This document shows positions 31,280 to 41,695 of a DNA stretch of 64,000 nucleotides, piece after piece; within the stretch, counting starts at the first letter, position 1; each line of letters starts with the position of its first letter. Made by a program: the position numbers and the translations under genes. This stretch comes from Prorocentrum cordatum (lineage: Eukaryota > Sar > Dinophyceae > Prorocentrales > Prorocentraceae): assembly GCA_963575745.1 (NCBI GenBank), contig CAUYUJ010000337.1, forward strand, positions 60,001-124,000, read 5' to 3'. The notes beneath the pieces are model-generated. The model saw only the letters and a list, made by a program, of their open reading frames with translations. It made no database searches and was not told where the DNA came from.

Positions 31280-32915
31280 TCAAGCAGCGGCCGTTGCAGA
31301 GTTGGGCCCAGGCAAGCCGCGCATCCCCACCGACCCGGTGACGTCAGCGTAGGCCCTCTGAGTGCGCCCCTTGGCCACCCACTGCCTAGAATAAATAAAA
31401 TACTCGCGACCGTCAGGCGCTTGCACCCTTATCCAATGAGGCCTCCATGTTTCGGCTGACGTGTTCCGAAGCTCCACGCACACAAGAGCCCCAATGTCGG
31501 CGTCTGCGCGCACCTGAACCCGCACCAGCTCTCCCGTCTTGACGCCGCCTCCGTCGTTCAGCGCGAGCTCCTCCGTCTCCCCGCGCTCGCCCACCACCCT
31601 CACGGAACAAGCGCCCGTAGTACCCGCGTGCGCCGTGCAAGAGTTCTGCACCTCCAGCGTCCAGGCGACGCCGCCCGCGCACGGCGAAGCGGCCACCTGC
31701 GCGGCCCGCCTCCGAGAGCGCCGCCCGCCCGCGCCGTCGCCTGCCAAGGCCGCCGACTCGCGGACGGCGCCACACGGCTCCAATTCTTCCCGCACCTCCT
31801 CGGGGCCCTCGCCCGCGTCCTTCTCCGCCAGCGCGGGCGGCCCCGCTGCAAGGCTCTCCAGGGCAGCGTGCAGCCGAGGCAGCGACTCCCAAGGCAGCAC
31901 GCCGCGGCACTCGGGGCACAATACTCGGGCCTCGCGCGCCCACTGGCAGCGCGGCGCCTGCCTCTCCCACTCGCACCTCCAGTACTCCACAAGGCAGCCA
32001 GGGTGGAAGACGTGGAAGCAGGGAGTCATCACCGCGCCTCCGGACACGTCGCCCTCAAATCCCAACAAGCACACGCTGCACTCTCCCGCGGGTGCGTTCA
32101 GCGCCGTGAGGGCCTCCTGCGCCGCCTCAATGAGTGCGTGCAGAGCCGGCCCCCCAGCCAGACCCTGCGCCTGCCGCCTCAGGCCAGCCAACAAACTTGC
32201 CACTTGTGCGTCGGGTATACCCCGGCTGCGACCCAGGGCGGGCCACGCTGCGGTGTGCGGGTAGCCCAGTGGCACCGTGAGGATCAGCTCGCACTGCACG
32301 AACTGATGCAGGTCTTCGCCACCAACCAGCGGGGCGAGCCTCACGGCCACCGAGGCCAGCTCGGCACCGCGGGGCCCCTCCACGCGCAGCTCGTCCTCGC
32401 AGGGCCAGGCGGCCCTGAGAAAGTCGAGCTCGTCTGCGAGGCCTTGCCCTGCATCGCCGGCCACCGAAACGCCCGCCTCTGGCCACGATCCATCGCCACC
32501 GCCGTCTGTGATAAGGCCGCCCACCGCCCTGGGTGTCGCTACGGCATGGGCAGCTGCTCCCACCCCGTCCGCGGCCGCGCCGCCAAAGTCTGCAACCTCA
32601 AGGCCTAGTCCGTCCGCTGCTGCAGAGCCCAAGGCGGCGCAGCCTGATGCCTGCGCTGCCGCCACAGCACCAGCAGCTGCCGCCACCCCGCCGGCAGCGC
32701 TGTCGGAGTCTGCAACCTCGAGGCCCGACCCTTCCGCCGAGGCCGCGCCAACAGCGGTGCAGCTTGACGCCACGGCATCGGTAGCTGCGAAGACCCCGTC
32801 CGCGGCCGCGCCGTTGGAGTCTGGCGCCGCGCTGGCAGCGCGTCCGCTTGACCCGTCCGCCACCGCCGCCGCGCCGGCAGCGCCGCGACCCGACGCCGCC
32901 GCCGCGGCGACGCCG
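31280..32915 (-). CDS. RWD-RING-PLAT protein, probable E3 ubiquitin ligase (5' end lost in gap)
   Basis: One open minus-strand frame. After an Ala-rich low-complexity N-terminus (32,445-32,915, with an internal repeat of about 120 bp) comes an RWD-like domain (about 32,440-32,110) with ELDFLRAAW, CELILTVPLGYP and PALHALIEAAQEAL. A RING-H2 finger (32,080-31,907) follows: CSVC, then CFHVFHPGC, a long insert and CPEC, so all eight zinc ligands are in place. Charged linkers lead to a C-terminal PLAT/LH2-like domain (31,663-31,345; WTLEVQNSCTAHAGTTGACS, VRADADIGALVCVELRN, then WRPHWIRV and REYFIY). RWD plus RING with a long C-terminal insert resembles RNF25, which binds ubiquitin-conjugating enzymes. 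The PLAT addition suggests membrane or protein targeting. It looks like a host gene. The stop is at 31,280-31,282; the start is missing. Confidence 0.75.
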
Positions 32916-33015
32916 NNNNNNNNNNNNNNNNNNNNNNNNNNNNNNNNNNNNNNNNNNNNNNNNNNNNNNNNNNNNNNNNNNNNNNNNNNNNNNNNNNNNN
33001 NNNNNNNNNNNNNNN
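32916..33015. other. assembly gap of 100 N
   Basis: Exactly 100 N. It lies between the Ala-rich N-terminus of the RING protein and an RNase H-like segment of a retroelement, so the joined reading frame across it is meaningless. Confidence 1.
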
Positions 33016-33440
33016 CCCCCGCGCTGCTGTCGGCCCCCCTGACGCAGACGCCCGCGCCCCAGGGGGAGGCGTCGGATGCGGAGACCTCGCGGTGCCAGGG
33101 GGCGGCGAGGTGCGCGGCCAAGAGGGGTAACAGGTTCCGCACGGTGCGGAACTCACAGCGCACCGACGCCCGCAGGGGGAGGGCCTCCTCCCGCGCGGCC
33201 TGGCAGCAGCGGTAGCTCGCGTCGAAGATGGCGAGCGACGGCCGACGCAGCAGCATGATCCACGCGCAGTGCCCCGGCAGCACCTCCACCATCTCCCCGT
33301 GCACAGTGGGGCGGGATAGGAGCTCCTCGATGGCGTAGCGCACCTGCCAGAGCCGCTTCGGCGAGACCCGCGCGCTGCGCGTCGTGCCGCAGAGCTCCAG
33401 CCCGACGAACGAATAATTTGCTGGCCCGCTGCTGCTCGTG
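33016..33440 (-). CDS. thumb and RNase H segment of the VDN-type element
   Basis: The minus frame shared with the RING gene reads NYSFVGLELCG, a connector with WQVRYAIEELLSRP, LPGHCAWIMLLRRPSLAIF and then EVSASDASPWGAGVCV just before the gap. DAS-x-WG-x-G is typical of the RNase H of DIRS-like and hepadna-like reverse transcriptases (family knowledge), here with its Asp. The RNase H is cut off by the gap. Confidence 0.6.
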
Positions 33441-34110
33441 CACACTGAAGCCGAGCCTAGCCAGCTCCGACTCCACCCTGACGGCCGTCGCGTCGACCGT
33501 GGCGCGGCAAGCGCCCGCCACCAGGTAGTTATCCACGTGCCCGGCCGCGCCGGGCCCGTCGCTCTTGCCAGGCGCGAGGCCCTCGCTGCGGTCCCGTGCG
33601 CGCCGCGAGAGGGGCACCCCCGCCCGCGCCGGCGCCGACTCGGTGACCAGCTGGCAGCGGTGCATGGCCCAGCTCCAGCCCATGGGGAGGATGGTGAGCT
33701 GCGGGGCGAGCCACTCGGCACTGTCGATGGCGACCCCGTCGAGCGAGTTGACCCCCACCATGCCCGCCCTGATCCGACCAAGCTGACAATGACGACACAG
33801 GCCCCGCGGAATCCGCGTGGCGTAGAACGCGTTCTCGATGTCCCCGCAAGCGAAATAGAGCGGGCCTGAAGTATCGCTCTCCAGCCGAGAGAAAGCGGCG
33901 GCCGTGGGAAGCTCCGTGGAAGGGGCTCGGTGGAAGTGAAGGTTGACCAGCCTCGTGTCGAAGATGAGCCGCTGTCGGTCGCCCTTCTTGCGCACCGCGA
34001 AGGCCCCCAGGTTGGGGGCTCTTCCATCCCACCTTGAAAACTGGAGCACGCCGCGTCGGAGCAGCTGCTGGAGAAATCGCCCGTGGACCTTTGGATCGCG
34101 AAGAGCAGGA
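33441..34110 (-). CDS. RT: reverse transcriptase core, HVDN active site
   Basis: The open frame (part of 33,153-34,604) contains LGAFAVRKKGDRQRLIFDTR (fingers), CGDIENAFYATRIP (motif A with its Asp), LPMGWSWAMHRCQLVTE (motif B region) and HVDNYLVAG (motif C). The usual VDD is VDN, so the second catalytic Asp is Asn. I recall VDN as recurrent in this dinoflagellate family rather than a private mutation, but that cannot be checked here. The frame changes at both ends (near 34,110 and 33,410). Confidence 0.7.
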
Positions 34111-34700
34111 TCAGAGTGGGGACGCCGCGGTCCCAGTTCAGCACGTAGCTGGCCGTCTCCTCCGGGCTGCGGAGCACGCTGGCCCCCCAGTCCGGCAGCC
34201 GCGCCGCGTCGGCGGGCTGGAGGGCCGACTCGAGGCAGGCAAAGGTCGTCCCAGCAGCCGGCCAGGACACAAGGTCCTCGCTGTAGGATACCAAGTCCGC
34301 CCGCTCCATGCCGTGCATGGGGCAGGCACCGCAGAGCTCGCGCAGGCTCCCGCGGGGGCGCGCGGTGTCGGGCGGACCCGGGAACGAGGTGTACTGCTCC
34401 CGGACGTGCTCGAGCGCCATGTGCTGCAAAACTGAAGCACGGCGGGGTAATTATGCCCCCTCCCGCGCCCCGCCGTGTCTTTGAGCGACCTGGTGCCGAG
34501 GTTGGCCCACTCGAGAGAATGCTGCAGCCTACTCCGGCGCCGATCCACAGCTCGGCAGGCGCCAGGCCGCGGCGGTAGCTCATCGAGAAGAGGAAGACGG
34601 ACAACGTCTCGCTGACGACTGGGGCCCATCAGAGCCTCGGAGCGCGACGATGCGGCCAAAAGTGGATCAGCGGAGGGCGGCCGACCACCTCCACTGAAGG
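34111..34700 (-). CDS. linker and pre-RT region of the VDN-type element
   Basis: Two frames share this part: one with VVRLPLLDELPPRPGACRA and LEWANLGTRSLKDTAGRGRG (about 34,440-34,600), the next with LRELCGACPMHGMERADLVS, then YSEDLVSWPAAGTTFACLES (about 34,230-34,350). No catalytic motif. It connects the gag-like part to the reverse transcriptase. Confidence 0.45.
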
Positions 34701-35480
34701 GGCGATGCGACGCCCCGCCCTCGTCGCGATTTAGCTCCTCTCTTGGCGGCCGCCCCGCCCGAGCCTGAGCCGGACCCGCCTCCGGGGGCAGCCAGCTGTC
34801 GCTCTTCTCGGGCTTTCCGTCGCCCCTTAGCGATGCTGCTCTCCGCCTGCAGCCGCTCGGCCACCCACTTGGTAAGCTCCGGGCTGACCACGAGGCCCCG
34901 AGTGGAGCTCGTGTCCGCGAAGAAGAAGCCCCCGTCCTGGGACAGCCCACCAGCCCCACGCTGCGCCAGAATCTTGTCCTTCTCCTCGCAGAGCTGGAGC
35001 TGCCGGGCCACCAGCTCGCCGCTCGCCAGGTTCGCCCCGTCGAGCTGGTCGTGAGCGCGCATCGTCTGAAGGATCTTGCTGAACTCTGCGTGCATGTGCA
35101 CAATCGGGTCGTCTGGGCTGACGGTTGCTCCCAGCGAGGCCTTCCAGGCCACATGATGCCCCATGGGGGTGCCGCCGTTCTTCATCTGGTACTCCACCAC
35201 CCACTGGAACGCACGCGGCCCGGGGACGGGCCAGTCCGGGAAGGCGGTCGAGCGGTTGCCCTGGACCGCCTCCCAGAACTCCCGATAATGGCTGCCCTGT
35301 CGGTCATACCGCAAAGGTAGGGTGCGCAGGTCATCTCCGTGTCGAGGAAACCCACCACCTCCTGGCTCACCGTCACCGTCTGCAGGCGAGGGCGCCCCGG
35401 CGAGGGCGGCGGCCAGCCCCGCCAGACCATCGGCGGCCGGCGCTGGGGCGGCGGCGGCCGCGGCGCCGGCTCCCCCAGCC
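34667..35480 (-). CDS. conserved gag-like domain 2 of the VDN-type element
   Basis: The C-terminal part of an open minus frame reads LRTLPLRYDRQGSHYREFWE, FPDWPVPGPRAFQWVVEYQM, NGGTPMGHHVAWKASLGATV, LASGELVARQLQLCEEKDK and STRGLVVSPELTKWVAERLQ, and ends in a Lys/Arg/Gly-rich tail. This matches my memory of a recurrent dinoflagellate retroelement domain whose biochemical role I do not know. The frame joins the next module through a Gly/Pro/Ala-rich linker containing C-runs (about 35,480-35,500), a likely place for an indel. Confidence 0.6.
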
Positions 35481-36050
35481 ACCAGGGCCCCCCCCCGGCG
35501 CCCCCGCGCCGGCCGCGAGGGGCGGCGCCCCGGGCCCCGCGCCGCCAGCACCGGCGGCGTGGCCGCCTGCGGGCGGCGCGAGGGGGACCGCCCCGGCCGC
35601 AGCCCCGCCGCCGCCCAGGGCGGCTGGCATCCCAGCAGCCACACCGCCGCCGAGCAGCCCAGCCGCCCCCCCGCCTCCGCCGGGCCCGCCGACGGCGCCC
35701 CCAGCGGGGGCCACGAGGCCGCGTCGGGCCTGCTCGAAGCACGCCATCGCCACCTGCGCCTGCTGGAACAGAGTGACCATCTCGAGCGCGTCGGGCATGA
35801 CGGCGAAGTCGTAGTGGGCCCGACCTCCAGGTGCTGCGACCGCCAACGCCCCAACGCCACGGGGGTGCTTGAGGTAGTACCCGCGCAGGTCAGCATTGCC
35901 AGGGGTGAACTCTTCCACGTACACGTCCATGTCCGGGGTGAGCACACTGTAGGCCCCAGCCACCTGGCTCGAAGCAAGCAGGAGAAACCGAGCATGCAAC
36001 AATGGAGGGTCAACGTCATATTCAACCCAAATCTCATCCCCAGCGTTCAT
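35481..36050 (-). CDS. gag-like domain 1 of the VDN-type element
   Basis: It starts at ATG 36,050 and overlaps the end of the upstream ORF by 17 bases (stop at 36,034). It reads MNAGDEIWVEYDVDPPLLHA, RFLLLASSQVAGAYSVLTPD, MDVYVEEFTPGNADLRGYY and HYDFAVMPDALEMVTLFQQ, then a long Gly/Ala-rich stretch. The overlapping ATGA-type arrangement could allow re-initiation or a frameshift. Function unknown. Confidence 0.6.
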
Positions 36051-36987
36051 CGATACTGGCCTCCTCCTCTCGGCACACGCGGGTCGGGCGAATTGCTCGA
36101 CTGCTCCAGGCGTGCCGCCCCCAGCTGATCGCCGCGCGGACGAGCTCCAAGGCCAGAAGCGCGATCGCCCCCAGCAGGAACTCGAGAGCCGCGCGCCACC
36201 AGCCCGCTGTCGCCCCTGCGCCGCACTCGCAGCGGCACTCGGGGCAAGGGTTTGGGCACACCGGTGCCCTGGTGGCCAGGCAGTCGCCCAGCGCCTCCTG
36301 CAGGGTATCCAGCACCTGCCGGACGTCCCTCGGCGCCCCGGCGCCGCTGTCCAGCTCCGCCTCCGCAGGGCTGGGCGGGGGCGCCTCCACAGGCGCCGGA
36401 GGAACACGCGGGAGCGCGAAGTGCGCAAGGAAGACCCTGGTGAATTGCGCGATTCCCAGGCTGGCCAGCGCGCGGAAGCTTGGCATCATCCGAGCTGCCT
36501 CGCGAGAGAACTGAGCCAGAAAGGTTGCGGAGGATAAACCCTCGCGGCTTTCTGACGCCAATGAGATGAAATGTGACACACGACCATCATCATCATCAGC
36601 CTGCTCTTCCTCTTCCTCCTCCTCGTCCTCCTCTTCCCCCCCCCTCGTCGACCGTTGGTCGTCCGTTGTCGTCGTCATCGTCCATCCCAACAACAGCATC
36701 AGAAGCGCCCCAGATCGGCGGCACTGGCCGGAGGCCACTACAATATGCTCCACCGCACCTCGCGCCCGCAAGCCAGGCACAGTGGTGGGACAGGCCTGAA
36801 GGCAAATAACAAATACATTGACACTTTTTGAAGGTGTGCAGTGCATGTGGATGTAATCAATAGAAACAGCGCGCAAACACTTGGCTATGCGCGAGGCTCT
36901 TCCCACTCTTAAGCGTCTTGTCGGCCAGAGGTTTGGCGTAGCATTATCAAGTGTACAGTTGTTCTTGTTTTCGGCGGCATGCCCCAT
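36034..36987 (-). CDS. Cys-rich membrane-segment ORF at the 5' end of the VDN-type element
   Basis: 317 codons from ATG 36,987. The N-terminal third includes an Asp/Glu-rich microsatellite (36,600-36,660) and is unlikely to be functional. The downstream half has a Pro-rich stretch, a cysteine cluster CPNPCPECRCECG (about 36,250-36,215), a hydrophobic helix LLGAIALLALELVRAAI (about 36,175-36,125) and a basic tail. Start at one of the internal Met codons near 36,500 is as plausible. Confidence 0.5.
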   Translation of the reverse strand: MGHAAENKNNCTLDNATPNLWPTRRLRVGRASRIAKCLRAVSIDYIHMHCTPSKSVNVFVICLQACPTTVPGLRARGAVEHIVVASGQCRRSGALLMLLLGWTMTTTTDDQRSTRGGEEEDEEEEEEEQADDDDGRVSHFISLASESREGLSSATFLAQFSREAARMMPSFRALASLGIAQFTRVFLAHFALPRVPPAPVEAPPPSPAEAELDSGAGAPRDVRQVLDTLQEALGDCLATRAPVCPNPCPECRCECGAGATAGWWRAALEFLLGAIALLALELVRAAISWGRHAWSSRAIRPTRVCREEEASIDERWG

Positions 36988-37075
36988 CTGGACAAGAACG
37001 AACCTTTAATAACAGCGGCAAGCTTTCCCGCTCAAAGTATTTTGTGTGGCCATTGGCAGGACAACAATTCAGGAC

Positions 37076-37270
37076 ACCTTTGGGCCCCTCGACCACCTCC
37101 AAGTCCTCGTCCGAGGCCACGATGCCGAGATTCGCCTCATTGCCCCACAAATGGTGCTTGCGGTAACGGTGCCTAACCTGCCCGGCCGAATCAACCAACA
37201 CGGCCGTGTTCCAAAAATCACGCGCGCCATGTCTCCTCTCCGCGTACCCGACGCACAACGCGAGCCCCTC
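37076..37270 (-). CDS. single exon of a nitrilase/CN-hydrolase family gene
   Basis: A 195-bp minus-strand exon, exactly 65 codons, preceded by the acceptor CTGCACCTCCAG (AG at 37,272-37,271) and followed by the donor AAAG|GTGTCC or GGT|GTCC. It reads GLALCVGYAERRHGARDFWN, TAVLVDSAGQVRHRYRKHHL and WGNEANLGIVASDEDLEV. NTAVLVD-x-G-x-V...YRKHHLW is the block around the catalytic Lys of the nitrilase superfamily (biotinidase/vanin-like wording). Exons with the catalytic Glu and Cys were not found nearby. The downstream neighbour is the VDN-type retroelement, so the gene may be split by it or be a fragment. Confidence 0.6.
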
Positions 37271-37299
37271 CTGGAGGTGCAGGAAAATGCCCACCCGTC

Positions 37300-38700
37300 A
37301 CACCCTCCAACCACACACACATTCACACACACACACGCACATAAACCCGTTCCTCGGAGCGTCTAGGCCAGATCCCAGAAATGCATGGTGTGGCGGGGCC
37401 ATCTGTGGGGGGCTCTGGGCCTTGCTTGAAACGCATCTCCACAAGAACGCTCCAATTTCGGTCATCCAATCCGCCACCGTGCTGACGGCGCGTTCGGGCG
37501 TTTTGGGCCGAATATCAGCTGTTTCGTGATAACCAATGACAGAAATGGCTCCTCGACGATTTGCTACCTGACACATTTTGTGCACAAGTCGGCCCCAAGA
37601 CGACCGCAAATATTCCCCATGAGACCCTAGCAAGGCTTGGGGAATGCTTCTGAAGGCCGATAGGTCCGAGACGGCCCTAGAACGCCTCAAGAAGCTTCCG
37701 AGTCGGCCCCAAAGGGCTCCATGATGGCCCGGAAATCCTCTCAAGACGGCCCAGGACCGCAGAAGGCCCCAAGTCTGTCCCAAGTCTCGTCCAGCTCATG
37801 ATGTTGCGCCGAGCCTTTTCAGGAGAACTCAATGAAACCATAACGCCCAACAAACCCCAAAAAGCCCTACAGAAGCCCTCAAGAAACCGTCAATTGATCC
37901 TCAACAAGCAGTCGAGAAGGCCCCAAACAACTGATCGGATGTCACCAAGAAGGGCCCCCGAAACCTCCGAGAAAGCTCCCGTAACGTAACACCCATGCAA
38001 CGGTACGGCGAAGCCGGGCTGCAACACCGTAGCGCTGCTTCTCAGAAACTCCGCCATAATTCTACCGATCCTGCTCAAGAGAGTCGGGTAGAACCATCCG
38101 CATGCACGTCGATGGTGTGGCAGCAAGGGGGCTTTGCCGCAGATAGCTGGATCAAATGCTTTGCAGCGTTGTGGGCCCAACAATAACAATCGAATGGCCC
38201 AATTTCATCAGACGGTACTGTGGGGATGCTTTTAGCCTTTTCACTTGATCCTGCGATTTGGCAATGACATTTGGCTCCTCGCTGGCGATGGTGGCGATCC
38301 GCGCTTCCACCGCCTCGCGCTGGGCCGAGAACCTTGGGCATCCGACATGAACATTTGCTTCGAAAACTATCCGAGGGGGGAGCAGCCGGGGAGGCGAAGG
38401 GGAAAGCGCGGGGGGAAGGGGAGCGGTCAGGTGAGGGGCGACGGTGTGGACATCGATAAAGGAAACACATCGGGAGACGGAATGGGCTGGACATCGTGAG
38501 GCGGTTCAATGGCTGGAAAGGTCGAGAGACTTGATAGGTCAATGCTACGATAACCCAAGACGCTCCTGGGTCCTATGTGGGCAAACTTCAACTCGACACG
38601 TAATCTTACACAGTCTCAGGAAGCTGGAAGGCACCCATAGCTCGATTCACATGTGGAACATGCGGGGGCCACATACATGTTCATGATGGGTACTGTACTG
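37300..38700. other. unassigned, intron-like or repeat-derived
   Basis: A CA tract (37,315-37,345) lies next to the exon acceptor. From about 37,590 to 37,980 the plus strand is made of short GGCCCCAAGACGGCCC-like phrases related to those at 780-830 and (inverted) at 48,450-49,020. A minus-strand stretch at 38,190-38,330 (EAVEARIATIASEEPNVIAK, YRLMKLGHSIVIVGPTTLQ) looks exon-like but is unidentified. Confidence 0.35.
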
Positions 38701-39055
38701 CTGACAAGCTATTTAGTCGTTTGGTCACCATTCTTGCGATCTCAAGAGTAACAGGACGCACGCGACCATACTAAGATCAGGAAATTCGTAGTGTGCACGA
38801 ACACCACTGTGCTTGTGAACACCAAGACGCATGCCGCATGCGATCCTGACACTGCCCGTGGCTCTTAGCATGTGGGCCACCATAATTTCCAGATCCCTTG
38901 CATTGGTTGTTGTACCCAATTGTGTGAACAAATGCCTCGTATGTAAGACTGGCTGAACAAACCGTCAAGACGGCACCAACATGAACATACAATGGTAACG
39001 TAACATGAGACATGATGTCAACGCGTCGACCCCCCCAAAATTGATTCGTCCATGC
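38700..39055. other. spacer, no gene seen
   Basis: Balanced-composition DNA without recognisable coding, RNA or repeat structure. Confidence 0.4.
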
Positions 39056-39570
39056 ACAGGCGTGTGTGTGTGTATGTGTGTGTGTGTGTGTGTGTGGAGC
39101 CCGAGGGGTGCCCAATGAGTGTGGATCCATGTTTGGGAACACAACGTGCGCAACCCACCGCGCAACTTCATGGCGGCCACAGCTGGACCTCGGCGGGCTG
39201 GGCACAATTCTTGCAGCACAGCCCACCGCGCAACCCCATGCCGGCCTGGGTTGGAACCCAGCCCATGAGGCCATTTGCACACAACGCACGTAGGATCCCC
39301 TTAAATGCAAGACTTGTTGTTGAGCTGTTTGTGGAGCCCCTGCGCGCGTGCATGTTGAATTCCATCCGTGGAGCCGCCGCGCAAATCACCGCGCAACCCG
39401 CTGCACAACCCACCGGCCATCGCGCAACCCACCGCACAATCGCATGCACTTGCCGAACACAACGCATCGGGCCCACTGGCTACCGCTCAACCCACCGCAC
39501 AATCCTGTGGACACTACAGCCAGGACCCTGGCACGCTGGGCCAGCTGCTCACACGACAAATAAGAACCCC
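39056..39570. repeat. GT tract and CGCAACCCACCG repeats
   Basis: A (GT)n tract at 39,060-39,097 is followed by several copies of CGCGCAACCCACCG/ CCGCACAATC within longer diverged units. Two such units end in nearly the same phrase, CCCCTTAAATGCAAGACTTG (near 39,297) and CCCCTTAAATGCGAGAACTG (near 39,568). Confidence 0.6.
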
Positions 39571-40780
39571 TTAAATGCGAGAACTGCTGTGGGAACAGCA
39601 AGCAACCAATCGAACACACTAAACACATAACATGACAACTTGGAAAGAGGGCGGCAAACGCCACTACATCTACCAGCGCCGTCTATACACTATATCAAAC
39701 ACAAGATTACCTGCTGGTCATACTGATTATGTTCCCGTCCGCCCTTGTTGTCAAAACGATGTTTTCAAGTCGCCGTGCCTAGTTTGGGTGTCCAGGGGTC
39801 GACGATTCGAGGCGCCTGATGGATACCATTGCAATGTGCGCGCGTCACAGCCGCTCTTGCGAATGCGTTCGTTTGTGTTCAGTATGTTCAACTACCACTG
39901 TGATTACAATGGCTGCTGTTCTTGCTGCCATGTGTATATATACATATAAGTATAATAACCGTTGCTGCTGATACGTGTGTTGTTGCTGCTATTCTAACAT
40001 GCGAACATGCGTGTCGCTGGTCTGGACATTCATTATGCTGCGACCGCTATTGATAAGTATACATGCGCTACTAATGCTGCCGCAACTTCGTCGGCACGTA
40101 CGTTATACTCGTTGGCGTAGCCATTCGGATAATACTTTAAGACGTCAAGTTGTGAACGCTGCAATGCATGTGGGCACGTTCAGATGCGCACAACAGCTCC
40201 TACGAGCAACGGGTTGTCCAAGCGCGCCGCAGCTTCTGTGAACACCTCGGCGTGGTGTTCTCGAGTACCTCACCCTTTATTGACGCAACGTGGCACGCGA
40301 GGACCGGACCGCCCATGAACGCCACAAAGCTTCGGAACACCGCATTGGCCGTTTATCATGATTTTCGGACCGCCGTGAAGATTACACAACACTGTTAAGG
40401 TGTTTTGTCTGCCGCGCAGGCATACCATAAACCCGCACTCAGAGATCCACAGAGTGGTGGCAAGTTCGCAGAGAATAAACGTGGCACTCACATGCACAGA
40501 ATAAACGCACTCACGTTTCTCTGTCTTGCGTCGCCAATCGTCCCCACAAACACTGTTACTGGGACAAATCGATCTCCAGGGGCGGCAAAACTTCAGCCCG
40601 GCGGTGGTCGCGGGCAGGCGACTCTCGAAGACACCGTACCCCCCAACTGTAGTACCTTGAGGGTACGCGTGCCCCTTGAATTGCCTGCAGTAAAACGACG
40701 CGAAGATGGGGACACAATCGGATCGGGATAACTCGAAATCTCTGAGAATCGGCGGGCTTGGAAGATGTATTGGGCGCCGC
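39571..40780. other. spacer, no gene seen
   Basis: AT-richer sequence with scattered TTGCTGCTG phrases (39,910-40,080). Nothing identified. Confidence 0.4.
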
Positions 40781-40783
40781 GGC

Positions 40784-40836
40784 CGCTCCAGAGCGTCACG
40801 GAACGCTCTGAGAGCGCTCCGGAACGCTCTGGAGCG
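40784..40836. repeat. 13-bp perfect inverted repeat
   Basis: CGCTCCAGAGCGT (40,784-40,796) and ACGCTCTGGAGCG (40,824-40,836) are exact inverted repeats around a spacer that itself contains further GCTCTGAGAGC pairing. A stable cruciform or hairpin is possible. Confidence 0.75.
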
Positions 40837-41206
40837 ATTTATCCCGATCCTAGCCCTGCTTTATACAGGCCAGTTGGAAGAAACCAATAGCAACATGAAA
40901 AAACAGTAACGTGGTCGAATCTATCTCGGTATCAATACGCCCAGGCGAAGGGCGGTGCAAACACGAAACCATCGATCATGGAAACAAGACGGATTCGGGC
41001 CCGGGCCCCCCCACACGCACATACTCACACAGACACACTGACGCACACGCACACACACATACTGTTTGCGTCGGCGGCTGGGCAGAGGGCGACTGCTGCG
41101 GCGGGTTGGCATAAGAGAAAAGGTTGCATGCAAATGAAAGCCGCGATGCGCAGAATGTAGAGGAGGAGCCTGGCGCGACAGGAAAACAAGAAGCCGGGCC
41201 ACTCAG

Positions 41207-41695
41207 AGCTGCCGGCTGCGGCGGGGGGGCGCCGATGGGGGGGGTGACGCTGGCCCAAAACTGCGCTGAGCTGAAGCTGGAAGCAGCGCTGAACTGCAGC
41301 TGGTGATGGAGAAACACAATGTAGCAGATCCCGACCCTGTGAACCAGAGCGCAGTCCAGAGATGGGCCAGCGCGCCGAGACTTGCGGGCCGACGAGGCTC
41401 GCGCGGGGAGGTGGGGGGCAGAGAGGCCCGATAAGAACTGCCGACTGCGGCGGGGGGGGGCGCCGAGGGAGGGCACCTGCGCCGGCGCTGAGCTGCGCTG
41501 AGCTGACCATATCTGAGGCCGGGGGGGAAGCAGCGCTGAGCTGCAACTGGTGATGGAGAAACACAACGTGGCCGCCCTGATCCAGTGAACCATGGCAGCG
41601 TCCAAGGATATGCCGATGCGCCGAGGCCCGCGGGCCTGCGAGGCGTGGGCAGGGAGGGGCGGGTGCGGACAGGGGCGAAGGCGCCGCAAGCAAGG
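41207..41695. repeat. tandem repeat of about 240 bp, two copies
   Basis: GACTGCGGCGGGGGGGG/GGCTGCGGCGGGGGGGC and TGATGGAGAAACACAA(T/C)GT recur with offsets of 231-245 bp. Confidence 0.7.

Larger units (their letters stand above)
33016..36987 (-). mobile_element. reverse-transcriptase element with VDN active site, frame-broken
   Basis: Read on the minus strand from 36,987 to the gap, protein modules follow in one order but in different frames: a Cys-rich membrane-segment module, a gag-like domain, a second conserved domain, a linker, reverse transcriptase and RNase H. I recall the same module set from predicted dinoflagellate proteins. No LTRs or inverted ends are visible. The 3' end is hidden by the gap. 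Confidence 0.65.

Noticed and set aside
31539-33869. Plus-strand ORFs antisense to the RING gene and RT
   Set aside because: Shadows of minus-strand coding with recognised zinc ligands and RT motifs.
38190-38330. Minus-strand EAVEARIATIASEEPNVIAK stretch as a named exon
   Set aside because: It looks protein-like, but I could not tie it to a family or to the nitrilase exon and found no convincing splice sites.
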